Positions 26,380 through 35,144 of a stretch of 64,000 bases of DNA are shown here, piece after piece. Both the position numbers and the translations under genes were made by a program. Each line of letters opens with the position of its first letter. The stretch's first letter is position 1. The notes beneath the pieces were generated by a model that worked only from the letters and a program-made list of their open reading frames with translations, did no database searches and was not told the origin of the DNA. The DNA comes from Streptomyces armeniacus (GTDB lineage Bacteria > Actinomycetota > Actinomycetes > Streptomycetales > Streptomycetaceae). The stretch lies in assembly GCF_003355155.1 (NCBI RefSeq), contig NZ_CP031320.1, positions 7,470,301 to 7,534,300 on the forward strand, given 5' to 3'.

Positions 26380-26405
26380 AGCCCGTCCGGCGTTTGAGGA
26401 CGGCC
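26380..26405 (+). repeat. Intergenic repeat, CGTCCGGCGTTTGAGGACG type
   Basis: Faces the inverted copy at 26507-26533 in the 479-bp divergent region between the glycosyltransferase and the 2,3-dehydratase gene. The pair here is upstream of both genes rather than between convergent ends. Between them is an AT-richer stretch with the palindrome TCTCTTAGAGA at 26456-26466. Confidence 0.8.
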
Positions 26406-26506
26406 CTCAGCCACGACGATCGCGAGGTGCGCCACCAGGCCGTTGGCCCTACGTATCTCTTAGAGACCACACGGAAGTGGCCAAGTGTGACGCCGTGGCC
26501 GCTCCT

Positions 26507-26533
26507 GTCCGTCCTCAATCGCCGGACGGGCTG
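26507..26533 (-). repeat. Intergenic repeat, inverted partner of 26380
   Basis: Reads GTCCTCAATCGCCGGACGG. The remaining 150 bases to the dehydratase start show no clear promoter boxes, but do have a tandem GTGGGAGTCGCA-like repeat near 26625-26645. Confidence 0.8.
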
Positions 26534-26683
26534 GGTTTTCGTAAGGCTGGCCCCTGAGGCAAAAGTCTAGGCAGATCCCGGAAGCCCGCCGGGCAGGCTG
26601 CAAGGGCAGTGAGCGACCCGGTCGCAGTGGGAGTCGCAGTGGGATCGGTACGGCATCAGGGATCAGTACGGGAGAGGCGAAAC

Positions 26684-28144
26684 ATGCACAAGGCCAGCGC
26701 GGCGCTGACGTCACGCGGTTCCGGCACCGGGAGCGGCACCGGCGGCGAGCCCGCGGCCCGGCTAGCCGTCTCCGCGGCGGCCACGGACGGCGTGGCCATG
26801 AGCAACGCCGCGTTCTTCGAGTGGTTCGACGAGCGGCGGCGCGAGCAGCCGCAGCAGGTCCGGCGCATTCCATTCAGCGAGCTGTCCGGCTGGGGCTTCG
26901 ACCAGGCCACGGGCAACCTCCAGCACCGCAGCGGACGGTTTTTCACGGTGCACGGCCTCCGCGTACGGTCGGACTTCGGGCCGGTCCCGGAGTGGGAGCA
27001 GCCGATCATCAACCAGCCGGAGTTCGGCATCCTCGGCATCGCCGTACGGGAGATCGACGGCGTGCTGCACCTGCTGATGCAGGCGAAGTCCGAGCCGGGC
27101 AACATCAACGGCGTGCAGCTGTCCCCCACGATCCAGGCCACCAAGAGCAACTACTCGCGGGTGCACGGCGGTTCCGCCGTGAAGTATCTGGAGTCGTTCC
27201 ACCGGCCGGCGCCGGGCAGCGTGCTCGCGGACTCGCTGCAGTCGGAGCAGGGCACCTGGTTCTACCGCAAGCGGAACCGGAACATGGTGGTCGAGGTGGG
27301 CCCGGAGGTGGAGGCGGGCGAGGACTTCTGCTGGCTGACCCTCGGCCAGGTGAACGCCCTCCTCGGCTTCGACAACCTGGTGAACATGGACGCCCGTACC
27401 GTCCTGTCCTGCCTTCCCGACTGGCAGCCCGCCGTCACCGGCGAGGTGTCCGACGGTGCCCCCGCGACGTCCCTGCACAGCGCGATGTCCCTGCACAGCG
27501 ACACCGAGGTACGCAGCTGGCTCACGCAGCGCCGCATCGAGCACGAGATCATCACGACCGCGCTGCCGCTGAACGACGTGACCGGCTGGGAGCGCTGGGA
27601 CGACCGGATCGAGCACGAGCGCGGCCGGTACTTCAGCATCATCGCGGTCGACGTCAGCTCCGGCCGCCGCGAGGTCCCGGCCTGGTCGCAGCCGCTGCTG
27701 CACCCGAGCGGCGTCGGGCTGGCCGGTCTGCTGGTGCGGCACATCGACGGGGTGCTGCACGCGCTGATGCGGGCGCGCGTCGAGCCTGGCCTGCTGGACA
27801 TCGCGGAGCTGGCCCCGACGGTGCAGGGCACTCCGGGCAACTACGCTCATCTCCCGGCGGAGGACCGCCCGCCGTTCCAGGAGGAGCTGCTGGAACGCAG
27901 CACGGAGCAGGCGCTGTTCGACTCCGTGCTGTCGGAGGAGGGCGGCCGGTTCCACCACGCCGAGTGCCGTTATGTGATCACTGAGGTCGCGGACGACGTC
28001 CTGGAGACAGAGGACGGACTCCGCCCGGGCCACGAGGAGTTCCGTTGGATGAGCGTGACGCAGCTGGGAGAGCTCCTCAAGTACAGCAGCCAGCTGAACG
28101 TCCAGGCCAGGACGCTGGTCGCGGCGCTGCGGAGCGTACGGTGA
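26684..28144 (+). CDS. NDP-hexose 2,3-dehydratase
   Basis: The product is 486 residues from ATG 26684 with GGAGAGG 6 bases upstream. After about 40 disordered residues come two homologous halves (about 45-260 and 290-480). Each half has the patterns GRFFTVHGLRV / GRYFSIIAVDV, IDGVLHLLMQAK / IDGVLHALMRAR, QLSPTIQATKSNYS / ELAPTVQGTPGNY. This duplicated layout is diagnostic of the TylX3/EryBVI/OleV family, which removes the C2 hydroxyl of NDP-4-keto-6-deoxyglucose. It starts an overlapping operon with two ketoreductase-like genes. The thymidylyltransferase and 4,6-dehydratase are not in this window. Confidence 0.95.
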   Translation: MHKASAALTSRGSGTGSGTGGEPAARLAVSAAATDGVAMSNAAFFEWFDERRREQPQQVRRIPFSELSGWGFDQATGNLQHRSGRFFTVHGLRVRSDFGPVPEWEQPIINQPEFGILGIAVREIDGVLHLLMQAKSEPGNINGVQLSPTIQATKSNYSRVHGGSAVKYLESFHRPAPGSVLADSLQSEQGTWFYRKRNRNMVVEVGPEVEAGEDFCWLTLGQVNALLGFDNLVNMDARTVLSCLPDWQPAVTGEVSDGAPATSLHSAMSLHSDTEVRSWLTQRRIEHEIITTALPLNDVTGWERWDDRIEHERGRYFSIIAVDVSSGRREVPAWSQPLLHPSGVGLAGLLVRHIDGVLHALMRARVEPGLLDIAELAPTVQGTPGNYAHLPAEDRPPFQEELLERSTEQALFDSVLSEEGGRFHHAECRYVITEVADDVLETEDGLRPGHEEFRWMSVTQLGELLKYSSQLNVQARTLVAALRSVR

Positions 28145-29205
28145 GCCCCGCGGGCGCGGGCGCGGCGCCCGCAGCGGAGGCCCCCGTCCGCTTCGGCGCG
28201 CTGGGCACGTCCGCCATCGCCATGCGCCGCGCGCTGCCCGCGATGGCGGCGAGCGACGCGGTGGAGCTGACGGCGGTCGCCGGACGCGACGCGCAGCGCA
28301 CGCGCGAGTTCGCGGACCGCTTCGGCTGCGCGGCGGACACGTACGACGGGCTGCTGCAGCGCGACGACATCGACGCCGTGTACGTCTCCGTCCCCACCTC
28401 GCTGCACGTGCCCTGGGCCGAACGCGCCCTGCGCGCCGGCAAGCACGTCCTGGTCGAGAAGCCCGCGGGCATCTCGGCGGTGGAGGTCGGCGACCTCGTA
28501 CGGCTCGCCGAGGAGCGCGGCCTGGTGCTCCGCGAGAACTTCATGTTCCTGCACCACCCGCAGCACGAGCACGTACGCGGCATGGTCGCGGACGGCAGGC
28601 TGGGCACGCTGCGCTCGTTCCACGGCTCGTTCTGCATCCCGCCGCTGCGCGAGGGCGACATCCGGTACGACGAGGCGCTGGGCGGCGGCGCACTGCTGGA
28701 CGTGGGCGTGTACCCGCTGCGGGCCGCGCAGCTCATCCTCGGGGAGCGCCTCACGGTGGCGGGCGCGACCCTGCGCGTACGGGAGTCCGACGGGCTGGAC
28801 CTGTCCGGGCAGGCGACGCTGGCCTCGGAGAGCGGGGTGCTGGTCACGGTCGACTTCGGCTTCGAGCACACCTACGGCCAGTCGTACACCCTGTGGGGCA
28901 GCCAGGCGCGGCTGTCCGTCGACCGCGCGTTCACCGCGCCGCCCACGTACCAGCCGGTGCTGGTGCTGGAGGAGCAGGACCACGGCGAGCGGTTCACGCT
29001 GCCGCCGTCGGACCAACTCGCCCACGGGCTCGCCGGGTTCGCGGCGGCCGTCGCCCGTGCCGCGCGTACGGAGGGCGGCGCCGCCGCCGACCCGGCGGAG
29101 ACCGCCTGGCGTGCGGCGGCGCTCGAGACGATGGAGCTGGTCGACCAGGTGCGCAAGCTGGCCGTACGCGTGACGGGCGACGCGCGCGTGACGGGCGAGG
29201 GGTGA
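28141..29205 (+). CDS. Gfo/Idh/MocA-type NDP-hexose 3-ketoreductase
   Basis: The product is 354 residues. GTG 28141 overlaps the dehydratase stop (GTGA). A Rossmann start (VRFGALGTSAIAMRRALPA), the HVLVEKPAG motif with the catalytic-site Lys, and GGGALLDVGVYPLRAAQLI are typical of this family. Next to a 2,3-dehydratase, the expected role is reduction of the unstable 3-keto intermediate to a 2,6-dideoxy-4-keto sugar, as done by OleW- or LanT-type enzymes. Whether axial or equatorial alcohol is made cannot be told from sequence. Confidence 0.88.
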   Translation: MSPAGAGAAPAAEAPVRFGALGTSAIAMRRALPAMAASDAVELTAVAGRDAQRTREFADRFGCAADTYDGLLQRDDIDAVYVSVPTSLHVPWAERALRAGKHVLVEKPAGISAVEVGDLVRLAEERGLVLRENFMFLHHPQHEHVRGMVADGRLGTLRSFHGSFCIPPLREGDIRYDEALGGGALLDVGVYPLRAAQLILGERLTVAGATLRVRESDGLDLSGQATLASESGVLVTVDFGFEHTYGQSYTLWGSQARLSVDRAFTAPPTYQPVLVLEEQDHGERFTLPPSDQLAHGLAGFAAAVARAARTEGGAAADPAETAWRAAALETMELVDQVRKLAVRVTGDARVTGEG

Positions 29206-29207
29206 CG

Positions 29208-29990
29208 ATGCGGATCGTGGGAAACGGCTTCGTCGCGAGCCATCTGCGCGAGGCTTTCGACGGGCGCTTCCCCCGGGTCACGGCGATCGCGGCAGGGGTG
29301 TCCAGCACCTCGGTCGCCGTGGCCGAGGAGTTCGACCGCGAGGCGCACCTGCTGTACGAGGTGCTGCGGGAGAGCTGCCGCGAGCGGCGCACGGTGGTGT
29401 TCTTCTCCACGGCGTCGTTCGCGATGTACGGCGCGCCGGAGGCCCCGGCGGCGGAGACCGACCCGGTGTTCCCGCCCAGCGTGTACGGCCGCCACAAGCT
29501 GGCCCTGGAGTCGTGCGTACGCTCCTCGGGCGCGGACCATCTGATCCTGCGGCTCAGCCATCTGATCGGGCCGCGCCAGCGGGCGCACCAGCTGCTGCCC
29601 GCGCTCGTGCGGCAGATCGAGTCCGGTGAAGTGACCGTCTACGACGGCGTGTACCGCGACCTGGTCGACGTGTACGACCTGCTGCACGCCCTGGACCGGC
29701 TGCTGACGGACGGGGTCACCGGCGAGACGCTGAACGTGGTCTCCGGACGGCCCGAGTCGGTCGAGGACATCATCGACGGCATCGAGAAGCGGCTCGGCAC
29801 GTCGGTGGAACGCACCCGCGTGCCCGGCCACGGCGCGCCCTCCCGTACGCCGGTCTCCACCGCGCGACTGCGCAAGCTGGTCCCGGACTTCACCGCCGGG
29901 TCGGGGCCGCCCGGCGCGTATCTGGACCGCGTGCTGGACGCGTACGTCCCGCTGTACGCGACGGGGCAGCAGTACGCGGCGCCGGGGTGA
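29208..29990 (+). CDS. NAD-dependent epimerase/reductase, probable deoxysugar 4-ketoreductase
   Basis: The product is 260 residues from ATG 29208, 2 bases after the previous stop. It begins MRIVGNGFVASHLREAF, a reduced form of the GxxGxxG site. The SDR catalytic Ser and Tyr-x-x-x-Lys are visible in FFSTASFAMYG and SVYGRHKLALE. A C-terminal substrate domain contains DLVDVYDLLHAL. It is shorter than typical extended SDRs (300 or more). The likely job is the last reduction at C4 of the sugar. An epimerase role is an alternative. It closes the three-gene sugar operon. Confidence 0.8.
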   Translation: MRIVGNGFVASHLREAFDGRFPRVTAIAAGVSSTSVAVAEEFDREAHLLYEVLRESCRERRTVVFFSTASFAMYGAPEAPAAETDPVFPPSVYGRHKLALESCVRSSGADHLILRLSHLIGPRQRAHQLLPALVRQIESGEVTVYDGVYRDLVDVYDLLHALDRLLTDGVTGETLNVVSGRPESVEDIIDGIEKRLGTSVERTRVPGHGAPSRTPVSTARLRKLVPDFTAGSGPPGAYLDRVLDAYVPLYATGQQYAAPG

Positions 29991-30011
29991 CGGCCGCGCC
30001 CGGCCACCGGA

Positions 30012-32021
30012 TCAGGGGCCGGGCGGCAGGTGGTCCGCGACCGGGCCCAGGGTGAGCAGACCGCTGCCCGCTCCGGCCAGCTCACCGGCCGCCGGGGCGA
30101 GTTCGGCGTGCGCGCGGCGCAGCGTCGCCTCGTCCCCGACCTCGCGCGCCGCCCGTACGGCGAGGCACCACATCGCCTCGTACAGCAGGTCGCGCGGCGG
30201 CTCCGGCAGCGTACGCAGCGCCGCCGCGGCCTCGGTGCGGCGGTCACGGGCGAGCAGGACGTGGGGGCGGGCCCAGGGCTCGTACGGTCCCCAGTCGGTC
30301 TCTTCACCGGTCCGATGCCCGGTCTGCGCGGGCAGCCCGTGCCGCAAGCGGAGGCACAGCAGGGCGAGCGGCAGCAGGCCGCGTTCCAGTCCGGGCATGC
30401 CGGCGCCGTCCAGCAGTGCGGCGGCGTCCCGGTAGGCGGCCTCCGCCGCGGGCAGCGGCGTGTCCTCGGCGGCGGCCAGCCGCAGCGCCCCGTACCACCG
30501 GGTGAACACGCCCACCAGCGGCAGCTCGTGGCGTTCGGCGAGCCGGTCCGCGTCCGCCGCGTGCCGGTCGGCCGAGGCGAAGTCCGCGAGGGCGGAGCGG
30601 GCCTGTAGCCGTACGAGGTGGCCGAGCACCTCGTACGTGGTGAGGCCGTTCCGGGCGGAGAGGGCGACGAGTTCGGCGCCGATCGCGTCCCGTTCGGGCG
30701 CAAGGCCCGCGCGGTGGAACGTCTGCATGAACGTGCCGTTCAGCGCGAACGCCAGCAGCGCCGGGTCGTCCAGGCGGCGCGCGATCCGCTCGGACTCGCG
30801 GGCGGCGGCCCCCGGCCCGTCCGCGGACCCGGCCTGGTCCTCGTCCTCGTCCTCGTATGCGGGCATGCCCCGTGACTCCACCGCGACCGTCGCCAGCAGC
30901 CGCGCCCGCGCCGCCTCGTGCGTACCGGGCGGGAGGTCGGCCAGTGTGCGCCGGGCCGCCGCGACGATCCGCGCCGCCTGCTCCGGGTCGTCCGCGCGGG
31001 TCCACACCGCCGGTACGTCGTACGCGCCGATCACCCGCGCCGTCAGCTCGGCGTCGCCCAACTCCTCTGCCGCCCCGACCGCCGCCACGCGCTGCCGCCG
31101 CGACTCCAGCAGCCCGCCGCCGCCCCCGGTCACGGCGAGGCTGCGGAGCAGCCCGACGGTCGATTCGAGGCGGGCACGTGCGCCGGAGGCCACGGTCCGG
31201 TCGTACGCGGAGGCCGCCGCGGACCACACGCGCTCGGGCTCCGTGGCGGCGCCCGGCTGCCGGGCGTCCAGGTGGTCCGCGCGGCGCAGGATGTCGTTCT
31301 CCAGGCGGCGCAGTTCCGGGCCCGGGTCCAGGCCCAGCTGCTCGGCCAGGAGTGTACGGGCCCGGCGCAGCACCGCGAGCGCGTCGCCCTGGCGGCCCGT
31401 GCGGTACAGCGCGAGGGCCAGCAGCCGCCAGGCGTCCTCGCGCCACGGGTGCTCGGCCACGTGTGCGTCGAGGTCCGGCACCGCCTCGGCGGTACGGCCG
31501 AGCGCGAGCCGCGCCCCGGCCAGCCGCTCCACGGCCTGGAGCCGCAGCTCGCCCAGCCGGGACCGTTCCGCGCGCGCCCACGCCTCCTCCGCGAACTCGG
31601 CGTACGCGGGCCCCCGCCACCACCCCAGCGCCTCCTCCAGCCGCGCGAGCGCGCGTACGGGCGGCAGCGCCGCGGCCTCGGCCACCGCGTCCTCGAAGCG
31701 CCAGGCGTCCACCGCGTCCCGCCCGGCGCGCAGCGCGTACCCGGGGCCCTCGGTCACGAGCAGCCGGGCCGGCGTACGGGGCGCGCGCTCCGGTTCGAGC
31801 GCGCGCCGCAGCGCGGCCACGAAGGTACGTACGGCGTTCACCGCGCCCGGCGGCGGATCACCCGCCCACAGGTCCTCGACCAGGAGTCCGACCGGGACGA
31901 CGCGGCGGCGGGCGGCGATCAGCCGGGCCAGCACCGCGCGGTGCCGCGGGCCCTTCAGCGCGATCGCGTCCGCGGCGGCGTCCCAGGCCGCGACCGGCCC
32001 CAGCACGCCGAACGTGACCAT
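30012..32021 (-). CDS. BTAD-type (SARP-like) transcriptional regulator, long form
   Basis: The product is about 669 residues from ATG 32021; the frame is open to GTG 32060. An OmpR-like winged helix (VTFGVLGPVAAW to about 95; the wing ends GPGYALRA) is followed by the bacterial transcriptional activation domain (about 100-245, RRARTLLAEQLGLDPGPELRRLE). A long helical repeat region of about 400 residues follows with no Walker motif. It converges on the deoxysugar operon, whose last gene ends 22 bp away. It may be the pathway regulator of this polyketide cluster. An acidic run (YEDEDEDQ) sits in the middle. Confidence 0.85.
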   Translation of the reverse strand: MVTFGVLGPVAAWDAAADAIALKGPRHRAVLARLIAARRRVVPVGLLVEDLWAGDPPPGAVNAVRTFVAALRRALEPERAPRTPARLLVTEGPGYALRAGRDAVDAWRFEDAVAEAAALPPVRALARLEEALGWWRGPAYAEFAEEAWARAERSRLGELRLQAVERLAGARLALGRTAEAVPDLDAHVAEHPWREDAWRLLALALYRTGRQGDALAVLRRARTLLAEQLGLDPGPELRRLENDILRRADHLDARQPGAATEPERVWSAAASAYDRTVASGARARLESTVGLLRSLAVTGGGGGLLESRRQRVAAVGAAEELGDAELTARVIGAYDVPAVWTRADDPEQAARIVAAARRTLADLPPGTHEAARARLLATVAVESRGMPAYEDEDEDQAGSADGPGAAARESERIARRLDDPALLAFALNGTFMQTFHRAGLAPERDAIGAELVALSARNGLTTYEVLGHLVRLQARSALADFASADRHAADADRLAERHELPLVGVFTRWYGALRLAAAEDTPLPAAEAAYRDAAALLDGAGMPGLERGLLPLALLCLRLRHGLPAQTGHRTGEETDWGPYEPWARPHVLLARDRRTEAAAALRTLPEPPRDLLYEAMWCLAVRAAREVGDEATLRRAHAELAPAAGELAGAGSGLLTLGPVADHLPPGP

Positions 32022-32163
32022 GCCCTCGACCGCCTTCCCGGGGACGGCGCCCCTGGTCACGGGCCACGGTAGCGTGCACGCGCGCGCTGCTCATCCGCTG
32101 CTCATCCGCGCCGGGGAGGCTGGCTGCACGTTGCCCGCCACCACCAACGGAAAGGGGCGGAAG

Positions 32164-33099
32164 ATGCCGCCTGCCCTCGCCGGCCCCCGGTTCGCCGACT
32201 GCTCGGACGCCGCTCCGGACACCGCCGGCTTCACGTACCACCGCGTCCCGGTCGCCGACGGAGTGTCGCTCAACGCGGCCGTCGCCGGCACGGGAAGCCC
32301 CGTCGTCCTGCTGCACGGCTTCCCGCAGACGCACCTGATGTGGCGGCACGTCGCCGCGGACCTCGCGGCGGACCACACCGTGATCTGCCCCGACCTGCGC
32401 GGCTACGGCGCCAGCGACAAGCCCGCGGAGCACGGCGGTGCCGACGGCACGTACGCGTACTCCAAGCGCACCATGGCCGCCGACACCGTCGCCCTGGCGC
32501 GCGCCCTGGGCCACGAGCGCTTCGCGCTGGCCGGGCACGACCGCGGCGCCCTCGTCGCGTTCCGCGCCGGGCTCGACCACCCGGACGCCATCACGCACCT
32601 GGCCTGCCTGGACGTACTCCCAACCCTCGACATGTGGGACGCGCTGCACGGCGTCACCGCGGCCGTCGGCTTCCACCTGTATCTGATGGCCCAGCCGCCC
32701 GGACTGCCGGAGCGGCTGATCGGCGCCGAACCGGACGCGTTCTTCGGCCACTTCCTCGACCTCTGGGCCGGCGGCCCGAAGGCCGTCCCCGCCGACGTAC
32801 GCGCCGCCTACCTGGCCGCCTGCCGCGCGGCCGTGCCCTCCATCGTGGCCGACTACCGCGCCTCGGCCGGCATCGACGCCGACCACGACCGCGCCGACCG
32901 GGAGGCCGGCCGCCTACTGCGCATGCCCGTCGCCGTACTCCAGCAGGACTGGGGCGCGGCCCTCGGCTTCGACGCGGCGGCCCTGTGGCGGGCCTGGGCC
33001 CCGGACCTGCACCACTCGACGGTCACCTGCGGCCACTTCATGGCGGAGGAGTCACCGCGGCAGATCAGCGCGGCGCTCCGCGTCCTCCTCGGCCGCTGA
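32164..33099 (+). CDS. Alpha/beta hydrolase of the haloacetate dehalogenase/epoxide hydrolase group
   Basis: The product is 311 residues from ATG 32164 with a GGAAAGGGG-rich leader. The fold markers are VVLLHGFPQTHLMW (oxyanion HG), CPDLRGYGASDKP and the nucleophile elbow LAGHDRGALVAF with Asp. The C-terminal catalytic His lies in TCGHFMAEE. The Asp nucleophile together with RGYG-SDKP matches fluoroacetate-dehalogenase-like enzymes and related epoxide hydrolases. The substrate is unknown. It is divergent from the BTAD regulator with 142 bp between starts. Confidence 0.85.
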   Translation: MPPALAGPRFADCSDAAPDTAGFTYHRVPVADGVSLNAAVAGTGSPVVLLHGFPQTHLMWRHVAADLAADHTVICPDLRGYGASDKPAEHGGADGTYAYSKRTMAADTVALARALGHERFALAGHDRGALVAFRAGLDHPDAITHLACLDVLPTLDMWDALHGVTAAVGFHLYLMAQPPGLPERLIGAEPDAFFGHFLDLWAGGPKAVPADVRAAYLAACRAAVPSIVADYRASAGIDADHDRADREAGRLLRMPVAVLQQDWGAALGFDAAALWRAWAPDLHHSTVTCGHFMAEESPRQISAALRVLLGR

Positions 33100-33105
33100 C
33101 CGCCG

Positions 33106-33182
33106 ACTCGTACGGGGGGTCCGTACGGCCGAGCCGTACGGACCGGTCGTACGGCCGACTCGTACGGCCGACTCGTACGGGC
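33106..33182. repeat. Short array of CGTACGG-rich repeats
   Basis: Six to seven copies of CGTACGG within 75 bp, including the tandem CTCGTACGGCCGACTCGTACGG. It lies between the convergent hydrolase and VC0807-like genes, and could be a terminator-like structure because the unit is nearly palindromic. Confidence 0.6.
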
Positions 33183-34046
33183 CTACCGCGAGCCGCCCGA
33201 GGACGCAGCGCCCACGTGCTCCTCCGTACGCGGCTCGGCGTCCGGTGCGGCGGGCTGGGTCTCGCCGTCCGCGCCGTCCTTGCCGTCCTTCTTGCGGAAG
33301 CGGGCGAACGGGCTGTGCTTGTCGCCGAAGATCTTGCGGAACGTGCCGCTGCGGCTCAGCGACAGCTGCGTGATGAGCTGCAGCAGGCACCAGGTCACGG
33401 CGTACAGGATGCCCTCCAGCGCGGGCACGGTGTCGACGGGCAGGGTGTACGCCATCACCAGGCGGATCACCGCGTCCGCCAGCAGGCCGCAGCCCCACAG
33501 CACCGTCAGGCGCTGCCAGATGCGACGGAACGCGGCGTCCTCACGCCACAGTTGGTCCAGCTTGGCGCGCTTGCCGGGAAGGAGCGCCTCCAGGGCGCGG
33601 AAGACGAACGGCCGGGCGAGCCAGATCGTGGAGAGGATCCACAGGGATATCAGACCGGTGAGCACCGCGCCGCGTACGAGGACGGCGCGCGGGTCGCCGG
33701 ATATCGCCGAGACGGAGGCGCTGAGCACGACGATGCCGAGGACGAACACGCCCAGCGTGTCGACCCTGCGGTGCTTGGTCATCGAGTAGAGCGTGTGCAG
33801 CGCGGGCGGCGCGGCGCTCAGCAGCAGGGAGGGCAGCTGGCCCAGGCCGGCGGCGCGGAACACGTAGAACAGGCCCATGGGCAGGACGAGGTCGCAGAGC
33901 AGGGTGACGGCGAACTCGCCCCGGGAGGCGTTCTTCGCCCCGGGCCCGCCCTCGGTCTCCGGCTGGTCCTCTGTCCGGCCTTCGGGCTCGGCGGGCGGTG
34001 GCGGCGCGTGCTCGGGCTCGTGCGTGCTTCGTGGGGCAACAGGCAT
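33183..34046 (-). CDS. VC0807-family-like integral membrane protein
   Basis: The product is 287 residues from ATG 34046. The first 45 residues are Pro/Glu-rich. Five to six membrane helices then follow, among them LLCDLVLPMGLFYVFRAAGL, VFVLGIVVLSASVSAI and AVLTGLISLWILSTIWLA. The patterns CDLVLPMGLFY, ALHTLYSM-KHRRVD and the mid-loop LDQLWREDAAFRRIWQRLT match the poorly characterised VC0807 group. No function is established. The C-terminal 40 residues are charged and disordered. Confidence 0.65.
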   Translation of the reverse strand: MPVAPRSTHEPEHAPPPPAEPEGRTEDQPETEGGPGAKNASRGEFAVTLLCDLVLPMGLFYVFRAAGLGQLPSLLLSAAPPALHTLYSMTKHRRVDTLGVFVLGIVVLSASVSAISGDPRAVLVRGAVLTGLISLWILSTIWLARPFVFRALEALLPGKRAKLDQLWREDAAFRRIWQRLTVLWGCGLLADAVIRLVMAYTLPVDTVPALEGILYAVTWCLLQLITQLSLSRSGTFRKIFGDKHSPFARFRKKDGKDGADGETQPAAPDAEPRTEEHVGAASSGGSR

Positions 34047-34064
34047 CGAGATCTGTTCCTTAGG

Positions 34065-34215
34065 TCAGGAGTGGGGCCGGGTGAGGGGTTCGGCGAAGGC
34101 GTTGCCGGCCATGCCGGCGGTGAGGGTGGTGCCGTCGGCGGGGTCGATGAGGAGGAAGGAGCCGGTGCGGCGGGAGTCGGCGTAGGGGTCGATGGGCAGT
34201 GCTTCGGCGGTGCGC
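34065..34215 (-). pseudogene. 3' end of a cysN-like sulfate adenylyltransferase gene
   Basis: About 50 residues remain: RTAEALPIDPYADSRRTG, then SFLLIDPADGTTLTAGMAG, then a stop. This is the C-terminal beta domain of CysN, the GTPase subunit of ATP sulfurylase. Upstream of about 34215 the homology stops suddenly and no GTPase domain or cysD is present. It ends 18 bp from the VC0807-like start. The gene is cut at an assembly join rather than decayed, because its preserved end is clean. Confidence 0.7.
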
Positions 34216-34295
34216 TGATGGACCGGCTGTGCGCCACGGCCGACGCGCCCGCCAAGACGGTGGCGTTCCTCGCGGGCCTGCTCACCACGTTCTGA
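34216..34295 (+). pseudogene. 3' tail of an unidentified plus-strand gene
   Basis: About 25 codons (MDRLCATADAPAK, then TVAFLAGLLTTF) end at TGA 34293-34295. They look like a genuine protein C-terminus but have no start and no domain. They begin exactly where the cysN remnant stops, so this is probably the first sequence of the next assembled piece. The following 216 bases (34296-34511) have a GC-rich inverted repeat (CCGGCCCTCCGGCCGGGG region) and no gene. Confidence 0.4.
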
Positions 34296-34511
34296 CGGGC
34301 CTGCCGACGCCGCACCCCGGCCCTCCGGCCGGGGCGGCACGCCACGGCCGGGGCACGCGAGGCCCTCCGGCACGCGCGCCACGCCGCCGAACTCGTCCCA
34401 CCCGTCCGTCTGCTCACGCAGCCCCCGGTCGGAGTCCGGCCGCCAGCCGTTGATCCACCCGAGGCCCGGCCCGAGCCTCCCCAGCCCCACCCCCACCCCG
34501 CACGCCCCGCC

Positions 34512-35144
34512 TCAGCCGCGCGGCGCCTCGCGCCCCGGCCGCGGGCGCTTCGTCGCGGGCACCCACTCGATGCCGAACTCGTACGCGCGGTCCAGCTGTT
34601 CCTGGTCCGACACCATCGGGGAGGGCGTGAACCAGCGCATCTCGCGCTCCACCGACAGCTCGCCCGCTTCCACGCGCGCCATCGCCACCGCGCACGCCGT
34701 CGCGCCGCCCGGTGAGTCGTCGAGCGCGATCGTCCGGCTGCCGGAGGACGGCGCGGAGACGGTCAGCGCGGCACGCAGCCGGCGGAAGTCCGGGGCGCCC
34801 TCGTAGATGGTCACGTAGAACAACAGCCGCCGGAACTCCCGCAGGTGGGCGAGGTTCACCCGCAGCGTCTGCCCGTCCGGCTCCTCGCCGGTACGGTCGT
34901 CCTGGTCCAGCACGACGTACGGCCACGACGTGAGCGAACCGAACGTCTCCCCGAGCGGCTGCACCGCCGTGACGCTCCCGTCCGCGTACTCCGCCAGGCA
35001 GCCGAGGTCCAGGTCCACACCCGCGTCGGGGGGCCAGTTGAGGTGAGCCTGCAGCGCTCCGCGCCCCGTTTGTGCGCCGGGGGGCGCCCCCGGTGCCTCC
35101 ATACGGTCACCGGACGGGCTGCCCGTCCCGCCGAGCCGAATCAC
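34512..35144 (-). CDS. TerD-family protein next to the TerY-P/motor operon
   Basis: The product is about 210 residues if GTG 35144 is used; ATG 35101 is an alternative start. It has a single TerD domain with LNWPPDAGVDLDLGCLAEYADGS (acidic Ca-binding block), VVLDQDDRTGE, LRVNLAHLREFRRLLFYVTIYEG and a C-terminal DRAYEFGIEWVPATKR. TerD proteins are cytosolic Ca-binding stress proteins often found with TerY-like VWA proteins. It is divergent from the operon starting at 35412 with a 267-bp shared upstream region, so co-regulation is plausible. Confidence 0.9.
   Translation of the reverse strand: MIRLGGTGSPSGDRMEAPGAPPGAQTGRGALQAHLNWPPDAGVDLDLGCLAEYADGSVTAVQPLGETFGSLTSWPYVVLDQDDRTGEEPDGQTLRVNLAHLREFRRLLFYVTIYEGAPDFRRLRAALTVSAPSSGSRTIALDDSPGGATACAVAMARVEAGELSVEREMRWFTPSPMVSDQEQLDRAYEFGIEWVPATKRPRPGREAPRG

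Noticed and set aside
26450..26470. TCTCTTAGAGA palindrome as another adapter remnant
   Set aside because: Only six bases resemble the mosaic end, and the surrounding repeat pair is intact, so there is no sign of a join.
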